Shown in pieces: positions 40,841 to 49,062 of a stretch of 64,000 nucleotides of DNA. The notes beneath the pieces are model-generated. The model was not told the origin of the DNA, did not search any database, and saw nothing but the letters and a program-made list of their open reading frames with translations. Each line of letters starts with the position of its first letter. Position 1 is the stretch's first letter. The position numbers and the translations under genes were made by a program. This stretch comes from Acidobacteriota bacterium (GTDB lineage Bacteria > Acidobacteriota > Blastocatellia > Pyrinomonadales > Pyrinomonadaceae), in NCBI GenBank assembly GCA_016703965.1, contig JADJBB010000025.1, positions 124,001 through 188,000 on the forward strand, given 5' to 3'.

Positions 40841-41725
40841 ATGGATTCTGATCTAGACAAAAGAGAATTTCTCGCCAAGGGCCTCGTCGAATGTCAGGCG
40901 ATCACTAAAAAATACGGTACGAGCTATTATTTCGCGACGCAGTTCTTCCCGCGTGAGGTTCGCGAGGGGATTTACGCAATTTATGCGTTCGCGCGGATCC
41001 CGGATGAGATCGTTGATGGTAAGGCGAAGGTCGGTAAGGATGAGACGATCGCTCAGCTAAACGATTGGCGTGAACGCTGGCGCTCCGCCATGAAAGCAGG
41101 CGGCAGCGACGACAGCGTGATGAACGCGATCGTCCATTATTTTAAGAAGTTCGACATTCCTGAGGAACACGGCGAAGCGTTTCTGCGGTCGATGTTCATG
41201 GACGAGGAACGCGACACGTATGCCAACTACGCCGAACTCGAGGAATACATGTACGGTTCGGCCGGAGTGATCGGGCTGATGGTGACTAAGATCGTCGGGT
41301 ATTCGACCGACAAGGCTTTTGAGCATGCGTTGAAACTCGGGTACGCATTTCAGCTCACGAATTTTCTGCGGGACATTCGCGAAGACTACGAAGAACTCGG
41401 GCGGGTCTACATGCCGCAGGACGAGCTGCGGCGGTTCGGTTTGTCGAACGCCGACATCTCGGAACGCGTTTGGGACGAGCGTTTTGTCGAGTTTATGAAG
41501 TTCCAGATCGAGCGAAATCGTGAGGTCTATCGCGAAGCCCTGCCCGGTATCCCGATGCTCGCCTTCCGCGGGCGGTTGGCCGTCAGGATCTCGTATGTGC
41601 TTTATAAAGCCATCTTAGCCGAAGTCGAGCGCGTTAATTACAATGTATATCTGGGACGCGTGAGAACCAATTTCCGGCAAAAGCTATGGCTCTCGGCGAA
41701 GGCTTTGGTCGGGGTTTATGAATAA
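40841..41725 (+). CDS. crtB: phytoene synthase
   Basis: 294 residues. A trans-isoprenyl diphosphate synthase that joins two GGPP into phytoene. Motifs: YYFATQFFPREVREGIYAIYAFARIPDEIVD (first Asp-rich), TYANYAELEEYMYGSAGVIGLM and the second Asp-rich region LTNFLRDIREDYEELGRVYMPQDEL. Squalene synthase is the alternative, but the neighbours make phytoene synthase much more likely. A long palindrome separates it from crtI. Confidence 0.92.
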   Translation: MDSDLDKREFLAKGLVECQAITKKYGTSYYFATQFFPREVREGIYAIYAFARIPDEIVDGKAKVGKDETIAQLNDWRERWRSAMKAGGSDDSVMNAIVHYFKKFDIPEEHGEAFLRSMFMDEERDTYANYAELEEYMYGSAGVIGLMVTKIVGYSTDKAFEHALKLGYAFQLTNFLRDIREDYEELGRVYMPQDELRRFGLSNADISERVWDERFVEFMKFQIERNREVYREALPGIPMLAFRGRLAVRISYVLYKAILAEVERVNYNVYLGRVRTNFRQKLWLSAKALVGVYE

Positions 41726-41866
41726 GCCGGGAACGCAGGCGCCCTCGCCTGCAAGCGTTCCGCCTCGGGACGCTGACGAACGCGCTGATTGGCCAGGGTA
41801 AATAATATTAAGCTGCGTTACGCCGGAGGAACCGGCGTTGCAGGCGAGGGCGCCTGCGTTCCCGGC
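41726..41866. repeat. perfect 29-bp inverted repeat
   Basis: Arms 41726-41754 and 41838-41866 (GCCGGGAACGCAGGCGCCCT... and exact complement) around an 83-base centre. It fills the crtB-crtI gap and ends eight bases before the crtI start. Confidence 0.95.
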
Positions 41867-41873
41867 ATGCATT

Positions 41874-43372
41874 ATGAAAAAATTAGTCATTATCGGAGCC
41901 GGGATCGGCGGGCTTGGGGCCGCAGGGCTGTTTGCGCGTAAGGGGTATGACGTCACTGTCGTCGAAAAAAACGCGAATCTGGGCGGGCGGGCGAATATTT
42001 TTTCGGAGCAAGGCTTCAAATTCGACATGGGGCCGTCGTGGTATTTGGCTCCGGATATTTTCGAGCATTATTTCAACCTCGTTGGGGAAAAGGTCGAGGA
42101 TCATCTCGATCTCGTAAAACTTGGCCCGTCGTACCGCATTTTTTTTCGCAACAATGGCGATCCGCTCGATATCAATTCGAACATCGACATCGACACCGCA
42201 ACGTTCGACGCTATCGAGCCCGGAGCGGGCGACAAGCTGCGGGCGTATTTGAAACAATCCGAATATCAATATGAGGTCGCGACGCAGCACTTCATGTTTA
42301 AGAACTACGACACGATCTTTGATTTCTTCAACAAACGTGTGATGACCGAGGGGCAAAAGCTTTCGGTTTTCTCGACGATGCATAAGTTCGTGTCGAAATT
42401 TTTCACCTCGAAAAAGCTGCAGCAGGTGATGGAATACACGATGGTCTTTCTCGGCACCTCGCCGTACGAGGCCCCGGCCCTGTACAACCTGATGTCGCAC
42501 ATGGATTTTAACCAGGGCGTATTCTATCCGCAGGGCGGTTTTACGAGCTGATACGGGCTTTGTCGAATATCGCGGAGAAGAACGGTGCGACGCTGCGGAG
42601 GAATTCGCCGGTCGAGAAGATCCTGGTTCGCGACGGAAAGGCAGTTGGTGTACGTTTAGAAGGCGGTGAAGTGATCGACGCCGACCTCGTCATATCGAAC
42701 GCCGATATGTGGTTCACCGAGACTAAACTGCTCGACATTCCGCAGCAGACACACAAAGAAAAATACTGGCAAAAACGCACGATGGCTCCATCGGCGTTCA
42801 TTATGTACCTCGGCGTCAGCGAAAAACTGCCTTCGCTGACACATCATAATCTGCTGTTCTCGGAAGATTGGCGCAAAAATTTTGACGACATATATAAGGA
42901 CCCGCGACTGCCGGACGAGCCATCGCTATATGTATGCGCTCCGAGCGTGACCGACCCGTCGGTTGCACCTGAAGGGAAAGAGAATTTGTTTGTGCTGGTT
43001 CCTATCGCTTCGGGATTGGAGATATCGGAAGCGGAAAAGGAAGCGTATGCGGAACGCGTTCTAGCGTTGATGGAGACCGAGATGAACCTGCCGGGGCTTC
43101 GGGAAAAGATCGAGTACAAGAGAATTTACACGGTCGCGGATTTTGGCGTTGATTACAATGCGTTCAAAGGCACGGCTCTTGGTCTAGCCCACACGCTGCG
43201 GCAGACGGCAATATTCCGGCCGAAGAATAAATCGAAAAAGGTCGAGAATCTATTTTATGTCGGAGCGGGAACAAATCCGGGAATCGGAACGCAGATATGT
43301 CTGATCTCGGCGGAACTCGCGTATAAGCGCGTGCATGGGATAAAAACGGCGGAGCCAATGGAGTCGCTTTAG
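41874..43372 (+). CDS. crtI: CrtI-type phytoene desaturase (one-base frameshift in the given sequence)
   Basis: About 500 residues when corrected, typical of CrtI flavoprotein desaturases. The first part begins KKLVIIGAGIGGLGAAGLFARKGYDVTVVEKN (FAD-binding Rossmann site) and NLGGRANIFSEQGFKFDMGPSW, and ends at FYPQGGFTS followed by TGA at 42549. The second part, in another frame, continues LIRALSNIAEKNGATL and later FYVGAGTNPGIGTQICLISAELA, the C-terminal FAD motif. Adding one C (AGC-CTG instead of AGCTG) near 42547 restores one protein. The enzyme desaturates phytoene toward lycopene; a related 3,4-desaturase (CrtD-like) role is possible. Confidence 0.9.
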
Positions 43373-43381
43373 TTCTACATC

Positions 43382-43505
43382 AATTGCCTCCAGCTTTAGC
43401 TGGAGGTTCAATGTGAAAATCAAACTGGCTTTAGCCGAATCGGCGGTTTGGCTAAAGCCCCTATTAAAAATTGGCAATTAACCTCCAGCTGAAGCTGGAG
43501 GCAAT
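43382..43505. repeat. nested palindromes (CCTCCAGCTTTAGCTGGAGG class)
   Basis: The outer arms 43382-43408 and 43475-43505 each contain a self-complementary CCTCCAGCT..AGCTGGAGG core and pair with each other. An inner GGCTTTAGCC/GGCTAAAGCC pair lies at 43428-43459. It sits between convergent crtI and the UbiA gene and touches the latter's stop. Confidence 0.85.
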
Positions 43506-44351
43506 TTAAAGGAGTTTTTGTAAGGCGACTTCCCAAAAAAGTATGAAACCGGCCAGGATGTTTATTAGCGGAAATGCCTTGTAAAGCTTGAAAAGCCTGC
43601 CCGTTCGATAAGACCGAACCGATGCGAGCATCAAAAAAACGTACGCAAAGCCGAGCGAAACGCTCACCATACCGAGGTATTCGAATGAGATGATTGCGGC
43701 GGCGAGATACAAGGCCGCGCAGATCGCGAGCGTCAGATAAGGGCCGCAGACGGTGGCGATGGTTTGTAGGTTTGCCTTTTTATCAGCCTCGATGTCGGGA
43801 ATTGCGGAATAAGCATGCATCGCGGCTGTCCAGCATCCGGCGGCGATCATAAGGGTGATCGGCGGGAACGAGCCGGACAGCATTTGATAAGCGAAAGCTC
43901 CCGGAAAGACGTACAGTATATTGAACGCCGAATCGAGAAACGGCTTCGCCTTTGCCCTGATCGGCGGTGCTGAGTAGAAGATCGAGAAGAACAGAAACCC
44001 CGCGAGCGAGGGCAACGCAACGGGTGCGAAAATGATCGCGGCGATGATGAACGGTAGATTTGTCGCGAGTATGGCGATCGTTAAAAGTTTTCGGCGATCA
44101 GGAGCGACGAGGGCTTCATATTCAGTCTTTTTTTCGTTTAGCTTGTCGGTTTCGTAATCGAAAATGTCGTTGACGCCGTAGATCAGCAGGTTTGCTGGAA
44201 ATAGAAAAAACAATGCGAAAACCGCCGGCCGCCAAGTCAGTAGTTCGCTGCGTTCGGAAATAGCGGCCACTAGGCCGACGATGTACGGACCGAAAATATA
44301 GAACCAAAACCGCGGGCGGCTGACTTTTAGTAAAAAACGGAGATCGGGCAT
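43506..44351 (-). CDS. UbiA-family prenyltransferase, lycopene-elongase-like
   Basis: 281 residues with about eight membrane helices. The UbiA Asp-rich motifs are NDIFDYETD (about 62-70) and DIEAD (about 172-176). SRPRFWFYIFGPYIVG, LFPANLLIYGVNDIFDYETDKLN and YSAPPIRAKAKPFLDS resemble bacterial and archaeal lycopene elongases (CrtEb/LyeJ), which add C5 units from DMAPP to lycopene and so start C45/C50 carotenoid synthesis. The adjacent CrtI and CruF genes match that pathway. Other UbiA acceptors (quinones, chlorophyll) are possible but not suggested by context. Confidence 0.82.
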   Translation of the reverse strand: MPDLRFLLKVSRPRFWFYIFGPYIVGLVAAISERSELLTWRPAVFALFFLFPANLLIYGVNDIFDYETDKLNEKKTEYEALVAPDRRKLLTIAILATNLPFIIAAIIFAPVALPSLAGFLFFSIFYSAPPIRAKAKPFLDSAFNILYVFPGAFAYQMLSGSFPPITLMIAAGCWTAAMHAYSAIPDIEADKKANLQTIATVCGPYLTLAICAALYLAAAIISFEYLGMVSVSLGFAYVFLMLASVRSYRTGRLFKLYKAFPLINILAGFILFWEVALQKLL

Positions 44352-44386
44352 TCGAGATATATCTTAGGCTTTCGGGCTGTGCCCGT

Positions 44387-44537
44387 CTATTTGCGGAGAA
44401 GCTTGCTTCTCCGGGATGCAAAAGATTCCCCTTGCAGCTTGCTGCCGCTGAGGTTGAGGGGATCTCAACTTTGGGCGACGGCAAGCCGCGAGAAATTACA
44501 GTCGATCAATCGGCGAAGCAAGCTTCGCCGCAAATAG
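44387..44537. repeat. imperfect 27-bp inverted repeat
   Basis: Arms 44387-44413 (CTATTTGCGGAGAAGCTTGC...) and 44511-44537 match at 25 of 27 positions. A second set of CGGCAAGCCGC-like motifs lies inside and beyond it. It fills the divergent gap between the UbiA and CruF-IDI genes. Confidence 0.85.
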
Positions 44538-44569
44538 AGCGGCAAGCCGCAAAATCAGATTTTGGCTTG

Positions 44570-45880
44570 ATGGTGATCAGTTCAAAACAACTTTGGTTAG
44601 TCGTGGGCGTATTGGCTATATTGGCGACGAGCGCTTTCTTCATGTCGAATGTCGTGATCCCGGCTGAGGCGGCGTTTGTTTCGGGCATCAACATCATTCT
44701 TTTCGCCGCTCCCGCGTTTTGGGCGGTGAAGATGTGGCTCGGCGTTCGCGATGCTGTTTTGTTATTCGTCGTGCTGGGCGTTTTGGCTTTGGTCATTGAG
44801 ACGAGTGCGATCATTACGGGCTTTCCGTACGGGCATTTTGGATATTCGGATCTGTTGGGATATCGATTGCTTGGATATACACCGTGGACGGTTTTTCTGG
44901 CGTGGACGCCTTTGGTTTTGGCGGCGTTTGCTATCAGCAAACGGCTAGCGGTGAGCGGTAAGCTGTGGGCGGTGAGGATCGTGTTGGTTGCGGTTATTTT
45001 GGTTGTTTTCGATCTCGTGCTCGATCCGGGAGCGGTGAAGATCGGGTTCTGGCGGTACGAGGGCGGCGGTGTATTTTATGGCGTGCCGGTTTCGAATTTT
45101 CTAGGCTGGCTGTTTTCGGGGGCAATTGCCGGGGCCGTGCTTGAGATCTTTACCCTGATCAAAAAACCTTTGCTGCCCGCCCCGGCGCAAATGATCTCGA
45201 GTGCGTTTTTTATTGTCTCGTTTTGGACTTTCATCGCGTTTTTCTCGGGGATGTATTGGCCCTTAGCGATAGGGGTCGTCGCTGTTGCCTTGCTCGCAGG
45301 GTTTTACGCCAAATACCACTACGCCTTTGACGACATGATCGTGTATGTTGACGAATACAACAACCCGATAGGCACTTCGCGAAAGCTGCCCGCTCATGAC
45401 GGCGAGACCCGGCGCCATCGAGCCTTCTCGGTCTTCCTCTTCAACGACAAAGGCGAATTGCTGCTCCAGCAGCGTGCCCTCACCAAAAAAACCTGGCCCG
45501 GCGTCTGGTCAAACTCGTGCTGCGGCCACGTCATGCTTCACGAATCCACCGAGCGTGCCGCCCGCCGCCGTCTGAAATACGAACTCGGGATGCAAGTCAA
45601 CAAACTCCACCTCATCCTCCCCGATTTCCGCTACCGCGCCGAAAAAGATGGTGTAGTCGAGAACGAGATATGTCCGGTTTTTGTTGGTTTTGCATCCGCT
45701 TTGCCGCGTCCAAATCCGCTAGAAGTGAATGATGTGAAATGGGTCGATTGGGAACGGTTCGTCGTCGAGGTTGCCGATCCGGCGAACGGATATTCGCCGT
45801 GGGCGAGGGAAGAGGTTGAGTTGTTAGTTAATTCGAAGGATTTTTCGACTTTTCAGGAAGCACTTCCAGCAGTTTATTAG
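44570..45880 (+). CDS. fusion of CruF-like carotenoid hydratase and type I isopentenyl-diphosphate isomerase
   Basis: 436 residues from the ATG at 44570; the open frame continues upstream to 44432 but there would translate repeat sequence. Residues about 1-250 are a seven-helix carotenoid biosynthesis domain (FPYGHFGYSDLLGYRLLGYTPW, DLVLDPGAVKIGFWRY, PVSNFLGWL), the CruF/bisanhydrobacterioruberin hydratase family. Residues about 258-436 are a Nudix-fold IPP isomerase: EYNNPIGTSRKLPAH, LLLQQRALTKKTWPGVWSN, the catalytic-Cys region NSCCGH (315-320) and the metal/acid site ENE (364-366). The isomerase makes DMAPP, the substrate of the adjacent lycopene-elongase-like enzyme. Convergent with the next gene; their 3' ends overlap by 53 bases. 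Confidence 0.88.
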   Translation: MVISSKQLWLVVGVLAILATSAFFMSNVVIPAEAAFVSGINIILFAAPAFWAVKMWLGVRDAVLLFVVLGVLALVIETSAIITGFPYGHFGYSDLLGYRLLGYTPWTVFLAWTPLVLAAFAISKRLAVSGKLWAVRIVLVAVILVVFDLVLDPGAVKIGFWRYEGGGVFYGVPVSNFLGWLFSGAIAGAVLEIFTLIKKPLLPAPAQMISSAFFIVSFWTFIAFFSGMYWPLAIGVVAVALLAGFYAKYHYAFDDMIVYVDEYNNPIGTSRKLPAHDGETRRHRAFSVFLFNDKGELLLQQRALTKKTWPGVWSNSCCGHVMLHESTERAARRRLKYELGMQVNKLHLILPDFRYRAEKDGVVENEICPVFVGFASALPRPNPLEVNDVKWVDWERFVVEVADPANGYSPWAREEVELLVNSKDFSTFQEALPAVY

Positions 45881-46589
45881 TGATAAGTTCGGTTTCAAGG
45901 AAAAAGTTATCATCGACGGTTGTTAAAAGACGTCCAAGTTTTCTCCAACGAGCTTTCGCCTCTGTGATGGGAAGAGTATCGGGAAACGATCGAGTATTCT
46001 GGATGGTAAAGTATGGGTGTTCGGGCATCGCAAATTCGAGATCTGGTTCCCACTTTTTGTCACTCGGCCGTGTCTCGACTCGAAATCCACTAGATATCGG
46101 TATTCTCGTGCGATATTCGAAACAAGTTCCTGGTTCGATCGATGCGAAGTAAAAAGCTGAAGGTTCAGGCTTTTCAAGTTCCTTAAGCAGCATTTCCGTG
46201 TCGTCATATGACGATTTCTTACCGGTTGCCGACGCAGCAACCTTGCTATCGGAGGCAGGGAAGTCGCGAAACAGGATCTTTTGACGGTCGTCGGAATAGA
46301 ATCTCCCATACGGTACAATCAGTCTCGCTTCATCCTGATTGCAGAGTTGAATTTGAACGCTAAGGCTGAAATAGATGTCTTTTCGTTCCCATCGTCTACC
46401 TGCAAATTCGTTTTTCGGGTCAAGAAGGAACGACTCAAGTCTACCCTCGACCCGAACGTCTGTGACTGAGCCACGGACCACGAGCGAAGTGCTCTTTTGT
46501 GCAAAAAGATATGCCGCCGATGTGATGATCAGGCCGATCGTGAGTAAAGCTGGTCTAACACTAGCGATCATGTCGGTAACTACGCGCAT
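45828..46589 (-). CDS. secreted or membrane-anchored protein of unknown function
   Basis: 253 residues from the ATG at 46589, beginning with a signal or anchor segment (PALLTIGLIITSAAYLFAQ). The mature part is mostly beta (STSLVVRGSVTDVRVEGRLESF, DIYFSLSVQIQLCNQDEARLIVPYG, CFEYRTRIPISSGFRVETRP). No family is recognised. The open frame extends to 46649, but that would overlap the divergent coaBC start. Its 3' end overlaps the CruF-IDI gene by 53 bases in antisense, an unusually long convergent overlap. Confidence 0.65.
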   Translation of the reverse strand: MRVVTDMIASVRPALLTIGLIITSAAYLFAQKSTSLVVRGSVTDVRVEGRLESFLLDPKNEFAGRRWERKDIYFSLSVQIQLCNQDEARLIVPYGRFYSDDRQKILFRDFPASDSKVAASATGKKSSYDDTEMLLKELEKPEPSAFYFASIEPGTCFEYRTRIPISSGFRVETRPSDKKWEPDLEFAMPEHPYFTIQNTRSFPDTLPITEAKARWRKLGRLLTTVDDNFFLETELITNKLLEVLPEKSKNPSN

Positions 46590-46632
46590 TCTATCATCAG
46601 AGATGGTTGTGGTGTAAGATAATCCTTCGAAT

Positions 46633-47922
46633 ATGACGAAATTTCGCATAGGTTTAGGCGTTTCGGGCGGTATTGCGGCTTATAAGGCGGTCGAGGTTTT
46701 GCGGCTGTTGCAGAAGGCCGGGTGCGATGTTCAGGTTGCGATGACGCGGCATGCGACGGAGTTTGTGCAGCCGTTGACGTTTAGGGCTTTGACGGAACGG
46801 CATGTCATCGTTGACGACTACGATCCGGCGAATCCTGATCCGATCGCGCACATCAATTTTTCGCAAAACATCGACCTGCTGCTGATCGTCCCGGCGACGG
46901 CGAATGTCATTGCCAAATTCGCGAACGGCGTGGCGGATGATTTTCTTTCTTCGACCTATCTCGCGACGACCGCACCCGTGATGATCGCCCCGGCGATGAA
47001 TACGACGATGTGGGAACAGCCCGCCACGCGGCGGAATGTGGCGCAGCTACGGGCCGACGGAGTGCATTTTGTCGAGCCGGTCGCGGGGGAACTCGCGTGT
47101 AAGACGGTCGGGACGGGGAAGTTGGAGGATGTGGAGAATATTGTCGAGCAGGCTCTTTCCTTGTTGAAGACGGGAGACGGGAGACAGGAGACGGGAGATA
47201 AGAGACAAGAGCCCGAAGACATTTCAGGCTCTCTGGCTCCTGTCTCAAGTCTCCTGTCTCATGTCTCAGACTTGGCGGGCGAAAACTTTCTCATTACAGT
47301 TGGTGGCACGCGTGAGGCGATCGATCCGGTTCGGTTCATTTCTAATCATTCGTCGGGGAAGATGGGGTTTGCGGTGGCTCAGGCGGCGGCCGCGAGGGGG
47401 GCGACAGTTACGGTTGTGGCTGGTGTGACGACGGTACCGCCGCCGGATGGCGTGCATTTGATCCATGCCGTGTCAGCTGACGAGATGCACGCTGTGGTGA
47501 TGAACGAGTTGAAAGCGGCAACGGTCTTCGTCGGTGCTGCGGCTGTCGCGGATTACGCACCGGCAAATCCCGCAGATTCGAAGATCAAGAAGGACGGCCG
47601 CGATTTAATGACGCTTGAGCTTAGAAAGACCCTCGATATACTGAACGACGTTTCACTTCACCGTCACGAAGGGCTGCTCGTCGTCGGATTTGCGGCGGAG
47701 ACGAATGATGTTGTGGGCTACGCCCGGTCAAAAATGGAAAAGAAAGGCCTTGATCTAGTGGTAGCGAACGATATTACTAAGGCTGGAGCGGGATTTAATA
47801 CGGATACCAACATCGCGACGATCCTGACGCGTTCGGGCGACGAGATCGAGCTGCCGTTGATGTCGAAACGGGAAATGGCCGATCGCATTCTGGACGAGGT
47901 TCTCCGATTACGGCAGTCGTAA
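46633..47922 (+). CDS. coaBC: bifunctional phosphopantothenoylcysteine decarboxylase/phosphopantothenate-cysteine ligase
   Basis: 429 residues. CoaC (about 1-175) decarboxylates and CoaB (about 215-429) ligates in coenzyme A synthesis. The CoaC domain has GLGVSGGIAAYKAVEVLRLL, TFRALTERHV, the active-site HINFS, PATANVIAKFANGVADDFLS and PAMNTTMWEQPAT. The CoaB domain has LITVGGTREAIDPVRFISNHSSGKMG, AAAVADYAP and GFAAET. The interdomain linker (about residues 180-214; GDGRQETGDKRQEPED...SGSLAPVSSLLSHVSD) is encoded by a heptamer inverted repeat, an in-frame insertion of about 35 codons absent from ordinary CoaBC. Confidence 0.95.
   Translation: MTKFRIGLGVSGGIAAYKAVEVLRLLQKAGCDVQVAMTRHATEFVQPLTFRALTERHVIVDDYDPANPDPIAHINFSQNIDLLLIVPATANVIAKFANGVADDFLSSTYLATTAPVMIAPAMNTTMWEQPATRRNVAQLRADGVHFVEPVAGELACKTVGTGKLEDVENIVEQALSLLKTGDGRQETGDKRQEPEDISGSLAPVSSLLSHVSDLAGENFLITVGGTREAIDPVRFISNHSSGKMGFAVAQAAAARGATVTVVAGVTTVPPPDGVHLIHAVSADEMHAVVMNELKAATVFVGAAAVADYAPANPADSKIKKDGRDLMTLELRKTLDILNDVSLHRHEGLLVVGFAAETNDVVGYARSKMEKKGLDLVVANDITKAGAGFNTDTNIATILTRSGDEIELPLMSKREMADRILDEVLRLRQS
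47168..47272. repeat. heptamer inverted repeat inside coaBC (GGAGACG units)
   Basis: Left arm 47168-47213: GAGACGG, GAGACAG, GAGACGG, GAGATAA, GAGACAA in tandem. Right arm 47227-47272: complementary CTGTCTC/GTCTCCT units. The loop is 13 bases. The whole element is 105 bases, a multiple of three, and is translated without a stop. Confidence 0.9.
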
Positions 47923-47986
47923 GTTGTTAATTGCCGGATCGTTAATTGGTAACCAATTAACAATGTACCACTTATCAATTAACAAT
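47923..47986. repeat. heptamer-type inverted repeat (GTTAATTG units)
   Basis: GTTGTTAATTGCCGGATCGTTAATTGG at the left; CCAATTAACAATG...ATCAATTAACAATTC at the right. It fills the gap between coaBC and the glycosylase gene. Confidence 0.7.
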
Positions 47987-48001
47987 TCTGATCCAAACAC
48001 G

Positions 48002-48979
48002 ATGACCAACGAGATCAACGAACTCATTTCTGACGTACGCGAGCAAGTGCTGTATTTGCAGGAGCTTGGCGTTGAGTCGTTTGACGTGAGCTTGTCGGAG
48101 CATTTGCTGAAATTCGCGGGGCACAGTCATATCTCAAATTTGAGATCTCAAATTTCGGAGCCGAGGGCAGAGAGAATCGTAAACGCGGAGAGCCATGAGA
48201 TCCCGCAAATGCCGCGGCCGGAAATAAAAACAACGGAGCGACCGCCTGCCGGTTCGCGATTGTCCTCGCTGCCGACTCTTTCTACAAGGAAAAAAACTGT
48301 GCCATTTTTTGATAAATACAACCCTGAAGAGAGGCCGGAGACTGGAGACAAGAGACAGGAGACGCAAACGAGCGTTCCGGCTTTTGATACGTTGCTAGGC
48401 TTGCCTGAGGCGACGGAAACTATCGAGCAGATCAGGGCTGAGATCGGGAAGGATTGCCGGCGTTGCAAGCTTTGTGATCTTGGGCGGACGCAGGTTGTGA
48501 ACAGTGTTGGTAATTTTAATGCTGACCTGATGTTTGTCGGCGAGGCTCCGGGAGCGGATGAGGATGCGCAGGGCGAGCCGTTTGTCGGGAAGGCCGGGCA
48601 ATTGCTGACCGATATTATTGAGAAAGGCTTGCAGATACCTCGCAAAGACGTTTTTATCGGCAGCATAACTCGCTGCCGCCCGCCGGGGAATCGAGCACCC
48701 GAACCGGATGAATCCGTGGTGTGCAAACCATTTCTGCAACGCGAGATCGCGGTGGTTCGTCCAAAGGTGATTGTGGTGTTGGGAGCGACGGCGGCGCAGA
48801 ATTTGCTCGAGACGAAGGTGCCGATATCGAAGCTGCGTGGCCGGTTTCATGATTATTTGGGTACGAAAGTCATGCCGACGTTTCATCCCGCGTATCTTCT
48901 TCGTGACCCGCACAAGAAGCGCGAGGTTTGGGAAGATATGAAGATGGTCAAAAGTTATCTGACCGCGACTGGAGGGTGA
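48002..48979 (+). CDS. family 4/5-type uracil-DNA glycosylase with repeat-derived N-terminus
   Basis: 325 residues from the ATG at 48002. The C-terminal 190 residues carry an iron-sulfur uracil-DNA glycosylase domain: CRRCKLCDLGRTQVV (Cys ligands), LMFVGEAPGADEDAQGEPFVGKAGQLL (uracil pocket), GSITRCRPPGNRAPEPDE, GATAAQNLL and TFHPAYLLRDP. The first ~135 residues are a linker-like region after a short helical segment; part of it comes from a 20-bp palindrome (48136-48155) and a GGAGACA-type single arm (48338-48372). The protein removes uracil from DNA in base excision repair. Confidence 0.88.
   Translation: MTNEINELISDVREQVLYLQELGVESFDVSLSEHLLKFAGHSHISNLRSQISEPRAERIVNAESHEIPQMPRPEIKTTERPPAGSRLSSLPTLSTRKKTVPFFDKYNPEERPETGDKRQETQTSVPAFDTLLGLPEATETIEQIRAEIGKDCRRCKLCDLGRTQVVNSVGNFNADLMFVGEAPGADEDAQGEPFVGKAGQLLTDIIEKGLQIPRKDVFIGSITRCRPPGNRAPEPDESVVCKPFLQREIAVVRPKVIVVLGATAAQNLLETKVPISKLRGRFHDYLGTKVMPTFHPAYLLRDPHKKREVWEDMKMVKSYLTATGG
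48127..48372. repeat. repeat remnants inside the glycosylase gene
   Basis: A perfect 20-bp palindrome at 48136-48155 (AAATTTGAGATCTCAAATTT) and, at 48338-48372, a single arm of GGAGACT/GAGACAA/GAGACAG heptamers of the class found in coaBC. Both are translated in the N-terminal linker. Confidence 0.65.
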
Positions 48980-49058
48980 GCATTCTGCTTGCCCATCCTG
49001 ATTTTGGTTTAGGTTTTTATTGAGAATACATGGGCGAGCAGGATGCTCGCCGTCCAGT
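48968..49058. repeat. imperfect 28-bp inverted repeat
   Basis: Arms 48968-48995 (ACTGGAGGGTGAGCATTCTG...) and 49030-49058 match at about 24 of 28 positions. The left arm covers the last four codons and stop of the glycosylase gene; the right arm ends just before the next start. Confidence 0.8.
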
Positions 49059-49062
49059 CATT

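Noticed and set aside
41874..43372. Two separate desaturase-like genes
   Set aside because: The halves complement each other as one CrtI protein and one added base restores the frame.
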